From DATMQA01 sp035566895 (lineage in GTDB: Bacteria; Verrucomicrobiota; Verrucomicrobiia; Limisphaerales; UBA8199): a DNA stretch of 19,032 nt. The stretch spans positions 1 through 19,032 of the forward strand of contig DATMQA010000033.1 of assembly GCA_035566895.1 (NCBI GenBank). Direction: 5' to 3'. Of the stretch, positions 6,306 through 14,128 are shown in pieces (the stretch's first letter is position 1; each line of letters starts with the position of its first letter). Position numbers and translations under genes: made by a program. The notes below the pieces were generated by a model. It saw nothing but the letters and a program-made list of their open reading frames with translations, ran no database searches and was not told where the DNA came from.

Positions 6306-7457
6306 ATGACCATTGCGGAATTGCTCTCTAACGAAGACCTGCGCCGCCACGAATTCCCTGTCGCACATGACAAGATTTTCCTGGCCCATGGAGGCGACTG
6401 CCCGTTGCCCAGGCGCGTCGCCGAGGCGGTCGCCACCTATGCCAGGCAGTCCTCAACCGGTGACCAGGAGAGGTTCGTTTATCCGCAAATCCTGAGCGAT
6501 GGGCGGAAGCTCGCCGCCCAGCTCCTCCATTCTCAGCCGGAGGAAGTCGCGTTCGTCGGGCCGACCTCGCTGGCCTTAAGCTTCGTTGCCGGCGGTCTGA
6601 AATTCCGCCGGGGCGACAATATCCTCATCTACTTCGACGATTATCCTTCTAATGTATATCCGTGGATGGCGCTGGCAGGGCAGGGGGTTGAAGTGCGGTT
6701 GATGAACACGCGCGGCCTGGGCGTCATCCGGCCAAAAGATGTCCTGGGCCAGGTGGATGAAAATACGCGCCTCGTCGCCCTGGCCTCGTGCCATTTTATC
6801 AGCGGCTATCGCATCGATTTCCAGGCCATTGGCAAGTTGCTGCGGGAGCGCAACATCCTGTTTTGTCTCGATGCGATCCAAACGGTCGGCGCCTTCCCCA
6901 TGGCTGCGGAGCACGTCGATCTGCTGGCGGCGGACGCGCACAAATGGTTGCTGGGCCCGTGTGGGGCCGGGCTGATGTACGTGCGCGGTCCCGTCCAGGA
7001 GCAGCTCAATCCGACCGTCTATGGTTGGCATAACGTGCGCTGCCCGGATTTTGTCGCCCAGGAGCAAATCGTTTTCCGCAGCGGTGCGCACAAGTATGAA
7101 GCCGGCACGCACAACCTGCTGGGGTTGGTGGGGCTGGTCACAGCGATGGAATTGCTGCTGGAATTGGGAGTCGAGAACATCGCGCACGAGCTGCTGCGAA
7201 AACGTGCCTGGCTGGTCCCGGCTTTGCAGGCCAAAGGCTACACCGTTCTGCACTCTGATGCTCCGCCGGAAAACTCTAGCGGCATCACTTCATTTTTTCA
7301 GCCCGGTAAAGACCTTGCTGCACTGCACCAAAAGCTGCTGGACGCCCGGATCATCACTTCGTTGCGCCTCGCCCGGTCCGGTCAAAAATACATTCGCCTC
7401 TCACCCCATTTCTACAACACCGATGCCGAGCTACAGCGGGTGCTCGAACTTATCTGA
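6306..7457 (+). CDS. Aminotransferase class V family PLP enzyme (isopenicillin N epimerase / desulfurase-like fold)
   Basis: This 383-residue protein is a fold type I PLP enzyme of the class V branch. The Schiff-base lysine is K213 in AADAHKWLLGPCGAG. D189 in CLDAIQTVGAFP should bind the pyridine nitrogen, and the SCHFISGYRIDFQAIGKLLRE segment is typical of the group. The C-terminal region (ARIITSLRLARSGQKYIRLSPHFYNTDAEL) has the family R-x-S-PHFYN signature. It shows no cysteine where SufS/NifS-type desulfurases carry their catalytic cysteine, so a bona fide cysteine desulfurase is unlikely. An epimerase, lyase or transaminase activity on an unknown amino acid is more likely. It lies 52 bases after the GspF-like gene and 79 before the DUF971 gene on the same strand. 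No Shine-Dalgarno is visible. The exact reaction cannot be set from sequence. Confidence 0.9.
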   Translation: MTIAELLSNEDLRRHEFPVAHDKIFLAHGGDCPLPRRVAEAVATYARQSSTGDQERFVYPQILSDGRKLAAQLLHSQPEEVAFVGPTSLALSFVAGGLKFRRGDNILIYFDDYPSNVYPWMALAGQGVEVRLMNTRGLGVIRPKDVLGQVDENTRLVALASCHFISGYRIDFQAIGKLLRERNILFCLDAIQTVGAFPMAAEHVDLLAADAHKWLLGPCGAGLMYVRGPVQEQLNPTVYGWHNVRCPDFVAQEQIVFRSGAHKYEAGTHNLLGLVGLVTAMELLLELGVENIAHELLRKRAWLVPALQAKGYTVLHSDAPPENSSGITSFFQPGKDLAALHQKLLDARIITSLRLARSGQKYIRLSPHFYNTDAELQRVLELI

Positions 7458-7497
7458 GAGACTAGAAGCGTCACGCGTGCGGAGATTGCTCACGCTA

Positions 7498-7530
7498 TAT
7501 AACACATGTAACTTTGTAACGATGCAACCC
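7498..7530. repeat. Short GTAAC-motif array
   Basis: TAAC or CAAC motifs recur at 7500, 7509, 7517 and 7525 (period 8-9) just before the DUF971 gene. They resemble those in the comF-accD gap and at 14975-14995. An ATG at 7522 lies inside the array and opens the DUF971 frame, but it is probably not the real start. Confidence 0.45.
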
Positions 7531-7536
7531 ATATCC

Positions 7537-7836
7537 ATGAAACCGGTTGACATCCAGCCGATCGGCCATGAATTGGCGATCAAGTGGGAGGATGGCAGCG
7601 AAAGCTTCATTCCTCTGGAAAGGTTGCGGCGCGCCTGCCCGTGCGCAGGTTGCAAAGGGGAGCGGGATATTATGGGGAATCTATACAAAGGGCCCGACCA
7701 CCCGCTCAGCCCCTTGGCGTTTCAGCTCCGCAGTCTTGTCCGGATCGGGACCTACGCGGTGCAACCGGTTTGGGCTGACGGGCACACGACGGGCATCTAC
7801 TCCTTCGATTACCTGCGCAAGGTCGCTGAGGCCTAA
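7537..7836 (+). CDS. DUF971 family protein (GBBH-like N-terminal domain)
   Basis: This 99-residue protein matches the DUF971 / gamma-butyrobetaine hydroxylase N-terminal domain family. Motifs are IGHELAIKWEDGSESFIPLERLRRACPCAGC and a C-terminal VQPVWADGHTTGIYSFDYLRKV. The C-x-C-x-x-C cluster (CPCAGC) and the later histidine in DGHTTG correspond to the zinc ligands known in the human GBBH N-terminal domain. In bacteria stand-alone or Mrp-fused DUF971 proteins occur near iron-sulfur cluster carriers, but a biochemical role is not established. The ATG at 7537 was chosen because it gives the usual family length; the in-frame ATG at 7522 lies within repeat sequence. It may share a transcript with the PLP enzyme upstream. 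Confidence 0.9.
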   Translation: MKPVDIQPIGHELAIKWEDGSESFIPLERLRRACPCAGCKGERDIMGNLYKGPDHPLSPLAFQLRSLVRIGTYAVQPVWADGHTTGIYSFDYLRKVAEA

Positions 7837-7869
7837 CGGGCTACGGCGAGCTTTGAGTGTCAATCCCTC

Positions 7870-7907
7870 AAAGAAAAACCACCGGCCTCGATGAGAAGGC
7901 CGGTGGC
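7870..7907 (-). terminator. Intrinsic terminator of the pilus/secretin cluster
   Basis: Read on the minus strand, a perfect 10-bp GC-rich stem (7906-7897 with 7888-7879, CCACCGGCCT/AGGCCGGTGG, 8-nt loop) is followed directly by TTTTTCTTT (7878-7870). It lies about 20 bases after the secretin stop codon. It is the only textbook rho-independent terminator in the window. Confidence 0.88.
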
Positions 7908-7926
7908 TAAGGTGAAGTCCAGGACT

Positions 7927-9777
7927 CTAATTGTTCGCAGGGGGCAGGGTGGCGAATTTGCCCGAGTCTTTCGAGTCTGATTTTGCCTTGCTCCAATCGC
8001 GAGGTTTGCCGCTGTCCCAGGCAGACCAATCGGCTTCGATCGAATCTTTGGTCGGGACGGGCGTCTTGAGGAAATCAGTCTTAGTCGGTTGGTAGTCCTC
8101 ATCCTGCACAATTGTGGGCGTGACAAAAACGATTAGGTTGTCTTTCACCCGGTTGTTCGAGTCCCATCGGAAAAAGAAGCCCAACCCAGGGATGTCACCC
8201 AGCACCGGGACCTTTCGATTCTCACGATGGACGTTGTCGTCGATGAGACCGCCCATCACCAGCGTGTTGCCGCTGGGGATTAGCACGGTTGTTTGGATCT
8301 GACGCGTAAAGAATTCGTTCACGGAGTTAACCTGGTTGGCGATCGTGCTGGTCACCGCGTCACCGAGCCTCAAAATGGTCGGCTTGACTTTCAGATTGAC
8401 GTAATTGTTGGCTGAAATTCGCGGGGTGACATCCAGCTTGACGGTCAGGTTCGAGTACGTAACCTGCGAGCCGCCCGTCGTGTTGGCGGTACCAGCAGTA
8501 ACGTTGACGATGGGGAACATCGTCCCAACTTCGATTGACGCTGGTTCATTGTCCAGTGTCACCGTTCGCGGAGCCGAGATGACCTTAGTTTCAGCATAAG
8601 TGTTCAGGAACGAAAGCACGGCCCCGACGCCGTCGGCGTTCAGGAAGGCCATACTGGGTTGGAAGAAGGCGCCTTTGCTTAAGCTGGCGATGAGCCCTGG
8701 AGCATTGACGATGCCTCCGATGGTGCCCGGCGTTCCGGGAGTTCCTACGCCACCCGGCGTTGGCGGTGTACCCGGCAAGGCGTTGTTGCCCATAACGACG
8801 TGTTGGTGAGCCAAAGTTCCGGTCCAGTCCACGCCTTTGTCGCTGTGCGGATTGATCTGGGTTTCCAGCAACCGCGCTTCGATCAGCACCTGTTTGGTCT
8901 TAGTGTCCAGGCTTTCGACCAGTTTTTCCACATCGATCAACTCCTTCTCCGTCGCCAAAACAACCAATTGGCTGGTGCGGACATCGGCTACCACTTTGCT
9001 GCGCTTGTCCGTTAACGTGTTCTGGATAGCGCCCAGCATATTCGAGGGGCTGGAGAATTTAAGCTGAATGACCCTGGTCACCAGCGGATCGGGGGCCGCC
9101 GGGTCTTTAACCGTTACCCGGGCAATCTTGCTCTTCGGGTCTTCGATCAACTGGAGGTTGTAGGTGGTCAGCAGGGCATTGAGGGCCTGTTCCGCAGTGA
9201 CGTTCTCCCAACGGATCGAGATGGTCGGCTGGGGAACCGGCTTGCCATCGGGTCCCACCTGGCCAAAAGCGACTTTGGGATCAAGCATATAGTTCAAACC
9301 GGCCTGACGCGCGAGGTTCTTGATGGCGTCGGTCAACGGCACATCGTCCATCACGATCAAAGGGATCACGGCTCCCGGTTGGGGCGCGCCGTTGGTGGAT
9401 GCCGGGGTGGCGGGGGCCGCGGTTGCATCGGCAGCAGGAGCATCTTTGGCGGCGGTTGTCGCCGCGTTGGCCGGTTGGGCCGCGTTGTTTGCCGCAACCA
9501 GCGTCGGAGACTTCTCGGCCGGTGCTTCCGCTGTTGGCGTCGGACTTGTGGCTGGCGCCGCTTGCGCGTTGGCCGGTTGAGCGGCGGCATCGGCTTTGGC
9601 AGCCTCGGGGCTGGGCGCGGCCGGCTCCGGCGCGGCCGGTGGCGCCGCGTCGTTGGTTGTGGTGATGCTGGCGCTGGTAGCCGGGGGCTCACCAGCGGGC
9701 GTGTTGGTTTGGGCCATGGTGGCCAAACTGCCGGCGACCAGCCCAACGAGCGTAAGGATGCACAGTTTTGATTTCAT
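7927..9777 (-). CDS. pilQ: Secretin (PilQ/GspD family) with Ala/Pro-rich linker
   Basis: This protein should form the outer-membrane ring through which a type IV pilus or type II secretion substrate passes. With the ATG at 9777 it has 616 residues. It begins with a signal peptide (MKSKLCILTLVGLVAGSLATMAQ, about 1-23), then a low-complexity Ala/Pro/Thr linker (about 24-137). An N0/STN-type domain follows (about 138-225, VPLTDAIKNLARQAGLNY). A NolW-like N1 domain is at about 232-290 (TRVIQLKFSSPSNMLGAIQ), and the secretin domain fills the rest (VLIEARLLET, VISAPRTVTLDNEPASIEVG, TVLIPSGNTLVMGGLIDD, VPVLGDIPGLGFFFR, NLIVFVTPTIV). A longer start at 9828 would place 17 residues before the signal peptide and is disfavoured. 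No AMIN domain is seen, unlike proteobacterial PilQ. A Ser/Lys/Asp-rich tail (DWSKAKSDSKDSGKF) follows the barrel. It is the last gene of the cluster, before the terminator. Confidence 0.92.
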   Translation of the reverse strand: MKSKLCILTLVGLVAGSLATMAQTNTPAGEPPATSASITTTNDAAPPAAPEPAAPSPEAAKADAAAQPANAQAAPATSPTPTAEAPAEKSPTLVAANNAAQPANAATTAAKDAPAADATAAPATPASTNGAPQPGAVIPLIVMDDVPLTDAIKNLARQAGLNYMLDPKVAFGQVGPDGKPVPQPTISIRWENVTAEQALNALLTTYNLQLIEDPKSKIARVTVKDPAAPDPLVTRVIQLKFSSPSNMLGAIQNTLTDKRSKVVADVRTSQLVVLATEKELIDVEKLVESLDTKTKQVLIEARLLETQINPHSDKGVDWTGTLAHQHVVMGNNALPGTPPTPGGVGTPGTPGTIGGIVNAPGLIASLSKGAFFQPSMAFLNADGVGAVLSFLNTYAETKVISAPRTVTLDNEPASIEVGTMFPIVNVTAGTANTTGGSQVTYSNLTVKLDVTPRISANNYVNLKVKPTILRLGDAVTSTIANQVNSVNEFFTRQIQTTVLIPSGNTLVMGGLIDDNVHRENRKVPVLGDIPGLGFFFRWDSNNRVKDNLIVFVTPTIVQDEDYQPTKTDFLKTPVPTKDSIEADWSAWDSGKPRDWSKAKSDSKDSGKFATLPPANN

Positions 9778-10205
9778 CTGTTTAACTAGTTCTGACGTTG
9801 ACCAGACATCTACAAGATGCTGTTTCATTTGGACACTTTAAGCAGTCGCAGTGCCAAGGGCTTGTTCCTCACCAAAATCGCGGGATTGTGCATGAAAATG
9901 ACCATTCTCTGAAATCCTTGTCTTTAATTGAGACAAGCCTGTAACTCGATAAACCCGAAAGCGGGCTGCTTTCTGCCAAAGCGATTGAGAAGCGGGACTC
10001 GGTTCGACCGAATAGGAAGTGGGACCGGCAGCCCGATGCCCCGCAGAAGATCCACTCCGGAGTTGGTGTTTGCTGATAGCACGGTGAAAACGCTCGGCCA
10101 CAGGTAACTCGGGATTTGTGTACCAAAGGAAAAAACTTTTCATCGTGGCAACGCTGAAAGCTGAACTCCCGGGCCGCGAGGTCTGTGCGCCCGGGGGGCG
10201 GTTCT
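9778..10205. other. 428-bp gap inside the pilus cluster; hairpins, doubtful small ORF
   Basis: This is the only gap above 300 bases. Eleven bases after the pilP-like stop is a perfect 7-bp GC hairpin (10168-10174 with 10189-10195, CCCGGGC/GCCCGGG) without a U tract. CTTGTCT at 9917-9923 pairs perfectly with AGACAAG at 9931-9937. The minus-strand frame 10143-9838 stays open for 101 codons (MKSFFLWYTNPELPV...), ending nine bases before the earlier possible secretin start. It has low GC at third positions compared with neighbours and no recognisable domain, so I do not call it a gene. The gap may hold a promoter for a separate secretin transcript, but no convincing -35/-10 pair was found. Confidence 0.5.
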
Positions 10206-10697
10206 TCAAAAAACTCCCGTGCGCAAGCGCAGTTCCCGGCGCTGGCCCCGAACGGAGATGGTCGCGGAGTCGCTTTTGATCTCCACGCACTTGATCATTT
10301 CTTTGCTGCCGCTGGCAAGCCGGACTTCGTGTTCTTCGCCCTCTTCGAACGTGTAACTATTGATCATCGCTGTGCGCTTGGGCCCGCTGGGCGTGATGCC
10401 GTTGAGCACGATGGATGTGGTATCGACGACGTTTTCTCTCGGCTTCGTCGGGACCGGCAGGCCCGCCGTGGACAGCGGGAAAAAGGGATTTCTGCCTTCC
10501 TTCGGCGTTGAGGGGAAAACGAACGTCGATTGGGGAATTTCAGACAGGTTGATCGCCGCCACCGGATTGGGAAGTGTATTGGGGGCGGAGGGGCTGGTCG
10601 CTTTGGCATCGGCGCCAAAAGCGATTGCGGCCGGGAGCCACAGCGCCAGGGCCAAACCACTCGCCCGCTTCGAAGATAGAGGTATTCGGCGTGTCAT
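10206..10697 (-). CDS. PilP/GspC-like periplasmic protein of the pilus/secretion cluster
   Basis: This 163-residue protein has a signal-like N-terminus (RASGLALALWLPAAIAFGADA, cleavage near 29). A Pro-rich unfolded stretch to about residue 85 follows, then a small beta-rich domain (SIVLNGITPSGPKRTAMINSYTFEEGEE through IKCVEIKSDSATISVRGQRRELRL). That pattern of a self-contained NGI...AMIN...F..GE...V..I..DS..., ending in a hydrophobic beta strand, is typical of PilP and the GspC homology region. These contact the secretin N0 domain from the inner membrane. There is no lipobox cysteine, unlike classical PilP lipoproteins. The start ATG is 9 bases after the pilO stop, which indicates translation in one operon. 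Assignment rests on weak motif similarity plus gene order. Confidence 0.72.
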   Translation of the reverse strand: MTRRIPLSSKRASGLALALWLPAAIAFGADAKATSPSAPNTLPNPVAAINLSEIPQSTFVFPSTPKEGRNPFFPLSTAGLPVPTKPRENVVDTTSIVLNGITPSGPKRTAMINSYTFEEGEEHEVRLASGSKEMIKCVEIKSDSATISVRGQRRELRLRTGVF

Positions 10698-10706
10698 AAG
10701 AATTTT

Positions 10707-11288
10707 CTACGAGGTGCCAGGTTTCACCAGAGCCGCTATTTCCAGGCGGAAGGAGAGCTTCTCTTTGTCGGCCCCCGCCAGGGCGGAAATCGGCTCCATG
10801 GACAGGTTCACTACGCGGAAATAGGGGAACTGATTCTCGAAATCGGCAATGAATTTGCCAAGATCATAAAAGAAAGCCGTGCCCCCGATGGTGACGCTGG
10901 CCTGTTTGTACGGGAACTGAGGCAGTAAGGTCATTTCTCGCGGCCCGTCCACCTGGCTCAGTTGGGGGATTTCGACTTTGTAAGAGTGCTTGAACTGGCG
11001 GACGGTGTTGAAGGCCCAGGCATAAAGGTCGCCTGCCGCCATACCCTCTTCGAGCTTGGCCAGCCGGGCGCTCGCGTCACCCACCTGGGCTTCGATCTGG
11101 TCGGCGCTCGCAATGGTCCGTTTGACCAGTTCCAGTTCCTGCTTTGCCGCTAGCTTCCGTTTCTGCAGCTCCGTCAGGCTCCGTTGCTGAAAACGGACCA
11201 GTCCGAAATAAAGCCCCACGAGGGCTCCCGTCGTCAGTAACACCACTAAAACCAGTTGCTGGCGCTTTTCTTTGGAAAGTTTGTTCAT
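10707..11288 (-). CDS. pilO: PilO-like inner-membrane alignment protein
   Basis: This 193-residue protein is bitopic. A short cytoplasmic N-terminus (MNKLSKEKRQQ) is followed by one membrane helix (about 11-31, LVLVVLLTTGALVGLYFGLV). A coiled-coil-like stretch (about 35-85) and a periplasmic ferredoxin-like domain (about 110-190, QASVTIGGTAFFYDLGKFIADFENQFPYFRVVNLSMEPI) complete it. The pattern G(T/G)...L..FI...E...P.. is the PilO signature. PilO pairs with PilN and binds PilP to align the inner-membrane platform with the secretin. The ATG at 11288 overlaps the pilN stop by four bases (ATGA), which supports this start over the one eight codons upstream and indicates translational coupling. 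Confidence 0.88.
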   Translation of the reverse strand: MNKLSKEKRQQLVLVVLLTTGALVGLYFGLVRFQQRSLTELQKRKLAAKQELELVKRTIASADQIEAQVGDASARLAKLEEGMAAGDLYAWAFNTVRQFKHSYKVEIPQLSQVDGPREMTLLPQFPYKQASVTIGGTAFFYDLGKFIADFENQFPYFRVVNLSMEPISALAGADKEKLSFRLEIAALVKPGTS

Positions 11289-11953
11289 CGCGTTTTCTCC
11301 GGATAACGGCATTCGAGGGTAAAGAGCACGAAAGGCTTGCTGTCGGTCACTTGCGGCGGAGAAAGACTCGCCAGGCGGACCTCGTTGGTTTTGGTCAGGA
11401 TGGTTTTGAAATAAGGATGCTCGACGAGCGTCTGCTTGTAGCGGTTGACCTGGTCGCCCGGATTGGCACCGTTGTCCTTGGCATCCAGCGTCAACAGGAC
11501 GCGTTCGGTCACCGTGGCCGGCCGGCCGGAAATAACCCGGTCCTCGTTGGTTCTGGCTTTGACTTCATCGGTGAACGTATAGCTTTGCTCCGCCCGGAAG
11601 CGGATGAGCTGCACGTCGTCCAGCGTTGTTTGTTGCAGGGCGTTTAACAGCGTGCCGTAGAGGAGGCGGTTGGTTGAGACTTGGTAGAGCGACACCAGCT
11701 TCCGGTTCGCCTCCGCCAATTTTCGCTGGTGTCCCAGCACCACTTGATATTCATTGGTCTGTTTGGCAATCTGCTCATCCACCTTGTTCAACTCCCCCTT
11801 GATCATCATCGCTTTGACTTGCAGCGACGTGCTCCAGGCCAGAATGATGAACACCAGCGCGGCACCACTCCAGATGGCGCGCTTGATGGGGTCCCGCCGG
11901 CGCAATTCTTCGAGGGCCTGGGCTTCAGCCAGCAAATTAATTCGGATCGGCAT
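11285..11953 (-). CDS. pilN: PilN-like inner-membrane protein
   Basis: This 222-residue bitopic protein begins MPIRINLLAEAQ, with the N-terminal INLL segment that in other bacteria docks into PilM. A membrane helix (about 25-45, AIWSGAALVFIILAWSTSLQV), a coiled-coil stretch (about 50-95) and a periplasmic PilN/GspL-like domain (LLYGTLLNALQQTTLDDVQLIRFRAEQSY...) follow. The C-terminal half contains an inserted charged loop (ARTNEDRVISGRPATVTERVLLTL) and a long segment ending in FVLFTLECRYPEKTR. It lies five bases after the pilM stop and overlaps pilO by four. It joins cytoplasmic PilM to periplasmic PilO and the PilP-like protein. The domain is divergent, but gene order makes the call firm. 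Confidence 0.88.
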   Translation of the reverse strand: MPIRINLLAEAQALEELRRRDPIKRAIWSGAALVFIILAWSTSLQVKAMMIKGELNKVDEQIAKQTNEYQVVLGHQRKLAEANRKLVSLYQVSTNRLLYGTLLNALQQTTLDDVQLIRFRAEQSYTFTDEVKARTNEDRVISGRPATVTERVLLTLDAKDNGANPGDQVNRYKQTLVEHPYFKTILTKTNEVRLASLSPPQVTDSKPFVLFTLECRYPEKTR

Positions 11954-11958
11954 AGGCG

Positions 11959-13032
11959 TTAAAATGTTGCGACCGCAGCCCCGACCGCCACCGCCAACTG
12001 CGGGGCGACGTGATCGATTTCAGCGGTCTGTTGCGGCGGCAATGAAACCTCAAGGAAGCTCAGCGGGTTCCAGGGCTTGCATTCGGCCATCAGTTCCGTT
12101 TGCAATGTCTGCACAATGAAATCAGAGCGGGCCGAGCCGCCGCTGACAAACACCTGGCTGACGGCTTTGTCCTGCTGATGCTCGAAAAAGTCGATCGAAG
12201 CTCGCAGCTCTCGACCCAGCGGCAGCACCAGCGCTTCGAGGTTGGTTTGGACTTCCGTCGGCATTCCCACTTTGATGCCTTCAGCCTCCGCATAACTGAT
12301 GTTAAGGGATTCGGCCAGGCCGTTGGTCAGTCGGTCTCCTCCGATCCCTACCACCCGGCTTAAAACCAGTTCTCCTTCCTGCAGCAGGCAAATGCTCGTG
12401 CTCTTGAAGCCGATATCCACCAGCGCCACTACCTCGCGCGAAAAAATCTCCGGCATCGCCAGCTCGAACGTGTTCACCGGGCCTAGCAAGCCTGGCACAA
12501 TGTGGTCCGCGAGCAGCCCAGTGCTCTTGATTGCGGTTTGCAAGTCATCGACCAGTTGCCGCTTGGCGCCTGCTACCAGCACGCGTTGCTTGGGACTGCC
12601 CGTGCCCAGCTTGGGCTTTTCGGCCGGTTTCTGCGGGCTGCGGCTCTGCATCACGAAGCAATCGAAAACATGGCCCGGCAAATCCTGTTGCAGATAGTTC
12701 TTGGTGTTGTTTTTGAGGACCTGGCGCATGTCGCTGATCGGCATGAGCGGCAGTTCCGCATGCCGCACGATCGATTCGTTCACTCCCAGCGCCAGCGTCA
12801 CGTTCCGGGTCTTGGCCTCGAGCGCCTGGCAGACGCTCCGAAGGTGTTCGGCCAGCAGATCGGTCGAAAGATTCTTCTCGTAAATGGGCGCGTCCAGCAG
12901 CGCATAACGCGACAGCACGTAGCCCTCGCCGTTGCGTTGCATGTAAACGGCTTTGGTCGTCCTTCCGCCCAAATCGATCGATACCATTTGGTCCCGCTTC
13001 TTTGCGTTCCCGTTGATGAATGGCAGTGCCAT
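11959..13032 (-). CDS. pilM: PilM-like actin-fold cytoplasmic ATPase-like protein
   Basis: This 357-residue protein has the FtsA/actin-like fold of PilM. The phosphate 1 motif is VSIDLGGRTTKAVYM (residues 17-31), phosphate 2 is VVALVDIGFKSTSICLL near 210, and the adenosine motif is VSQVFVSGGSARSDFI near 300. LALGVNESIVRHAELPLMPISDMRQVLK is the family stretch after the first strand pair. PilM binds nucleotide and the PilN N-terminus on the cytoplasmic side and is needed for pilus assembly in studied systems. A short basic leader (FINGNAKKRDQ) precedes the first strand. It is the first gene of the cluster (pilM-N-O-P-Q order). The 211-base region upstream contains the palindrome listed separately. 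Confidence 0.92.
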   Translation of the reverse strand: MALPFINGNAKKRDQMVSIDLGGRTTKAVYMQRNGEGYVLSRYALLDAPIYEKNLSTDLLAEHLRSVCQALEAKTRNVTLALGVNESIVRHAELPLMPISDMRQVLKNNTKNYLQQDLPGHVFDCFVMQSRSPQKPAEKPKLGTGSPKQRVLVAGAKRQLVDDLQTAIKSTGLLADHIVPGLLGPVNTFELAMPEIFSREVVALVDIGFKSTSICLLQEGELVLSRVVGIGGDRLTNGLAESLNISYAEAEGIKVGMPTEVQTNLEALVLPLGRELRASIDFFEHQQDKAVSQVFVSGGSARSDFIVQTLQTELMAECKPWNPLSFLEVSLPPQQTAEIDHVAPQLAVAVGAAVATF

Positions 13033-13074
13033 GGTCAGTTTTGTCTCAACTGGTTCCTGAGTTGTCAGTTCATT

Positions 13075-13090
13075 GACGCAATTGTGCGTC
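13075..13090. promoter_or_regulatory. Palindrome upstream of pilM, possible operator
   Basis: GACGCA-ATTG-TGCGTC is a perfect 6-bp dyad with a 4-base centre, 43 bases before the pilM start. It could bind a dimeric regulator such as the LysR protein encoded just upstream, but no LysR T-N11-A box is obvious. No clear -35/-10 pair was found between 13033 and 13243. Confidence 0.35.
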
Positions 13091-13216
13091 GCTTATGACC
13101 TGCAACAGCAACCTGCGGGCCAGATGCGGATTTTCGAATCCTCTTGGGTGTCTTCTGGCGCTTTTTCTTCTCCTCTCCCGCTGCCGGGCCGCGGCCTGCC
13201 TCCTGACTGTCTCAAC

Positions 13217-13237
13217 CCAAGGCACTTCCTGCCTTGG
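13217..13237 (-). terminator. Hairpin after the LysR gene
   Basis: CCAAGGCA (13217-13224) and TGCCTTGG (13230-13237) pair perfectly over 8 bp with a 5-base loop, starting 6 bases after the lysR-type stop codon on the minus strand. There is no U run on the 3' side, so termination would be weak or need a factor. The rest of 13033-13243 shows nothing else but the palindrome. Confidence 0.45.
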
Positions 13238-13243
13238 AGATTG

Positions 13244-14128
13244 TCAACCTCCCGCCAGCCGCTTGGCGCGCAACTGGCATTCATCCAGAAACGCCTGTAG
13301 TAATACGGATGTCCTCCCCCGCCACAGCGCTCCCATTATCACCGGCGCAAAATCCCTCGCCGGCAGTGGCACCACTCGCGTGTTGGGCGGAATCGCCGCT
13401 TTGGGCACCTGCACCGATACGCCTATGCCAAACCCGCTCGCAACGTACGTTTCTATCAAGTCGATCGAACTGACCTCGATGCTCGGAAACCAGTCCACGC
13501 CCAGCCGGCTCAGCCCTTGCCGGAAGTGTTTGGAAATCGCCTCGGCCTCGCGCAGGCAGATAAGCGGTTCCTGAATTCGATCCCGCTTCCAGAGCTGCTC
13601 CGCCGCGGTGAGGCTGCTCCCCTTCTCCACCAACAGCACCAATGGCAGTTCCAGCAGCGCGACCGAATGAATGCCGGGCGCGGATTTCTTCTCGATCACC
13701 GTCACCGCCAAATCCAATTCCTCCTTTTCCAGCAGAATTTCCAATTCGGCCTGATAACCCTCTCGCAGCGAGATCTTCAAATTCGGATATTTCTTCCGCA
13801 CGTTCCGCAAAAACTCGGGCAAATGATCCCGTAGCACGATGGTCGAGGCCCCCACCCGGATTTGCCGCTCCCGGCCCCCCTGCAACTCACCCGCCACCGT
13901 CTCCAGGTTCGAAAAGAATGGGACAATAAACTGATAAAGCTTCTCCCCGGCCGGTGTGAGCGCGAATGGCCGGCGTTGAAACAGGATCACCCCCAGGTAC
14001 TCCTCCAATTGCGCGACTTGTCCGCTCACCGCCGGTTGTTGGATGCCGTAAGGGATATTCCGTACCGCTTCCGTAATGCCTCCGTGCCGCGCCACGTAAT
14101 AAAACAGTTCCAGGTGGTGAATGTTCAT
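13244..14128 (-). CDS. LysR family transcriptional regulator
   Basis: This 294-residue protein has the LysR layout: an N-terminal winged helix-turn-helix (about 1-62, NIHHLELFYYVARHGGITEA, then QQPAVSGQVAQLEEYLGVILFQRR), a linker helix, and a periplasmic-binding-protein-like effector domain (about 90-290, beginning IRVGASTIVLRDHLPEFLRNV). The recognition helix region contains IPYGIQQPAVSG, one residue longer than the usual L-x-V-(S/T)-Q-P-A-V-S. The ATG at 14128 begins directly before the HTH. The frame stays open to 14206 but those 26 residues (Cys/Trp-rich) have no family match. Most LysR proteins bind a small effector and control neighbouring genes. Candidates are the pil cluster downstream and the divergent HNH gene, but the sequence does not decide. 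Confidence 0.92.
   Translation of the reverse strand: MNIHHLELFYYVARHGGITEAVRNIPYGIQQPAVSGQVAQLEEYLGVILFQRRPFALTPAGEKLYQFIVPFFSNLETVAGELQGGRERQIRVGASTIVLRDHLPEFLRNVRKKYPNLKISLREGYQAELEILLEKEELDLAVTVIEKKSAPGIHSVALLELPLVLLVEKGSSLTAAEQLWKRDRIQEPLICLREAEAISKHFRQGLSRLGVDWFPSIEVSSIDLIETYVASGFGIGVSVQVPKAAIPPNTRVVPLPARDFAPVIMGALWRGRTSVLLQAFLDECQLRAKRLAGG

Noticed and set aside
6306..7457. Cysteine desulfurase (SufS/NifS)
   Set aside because: The fold fits, but no cysteine is present in the C-terminal active-site loop and no Fe-S assembly genes adjoin.
7021..7521. N-terminal extension of the DUF971 frame overlapping the PLP enzyme gene
   Set aside because: Arg/Trp/Cys-rich out-of-frame translation of the aminotransferase gene; the family domain starts at 7537.
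9838..10143. 101-codon minus-strand ORF in the pilP-pilQ gap
   Set aside because: Third-position GC is well below that of the neighbouring genes, no motif, no ribosome-binding site. Kept only as a note because it is in the operon direction.
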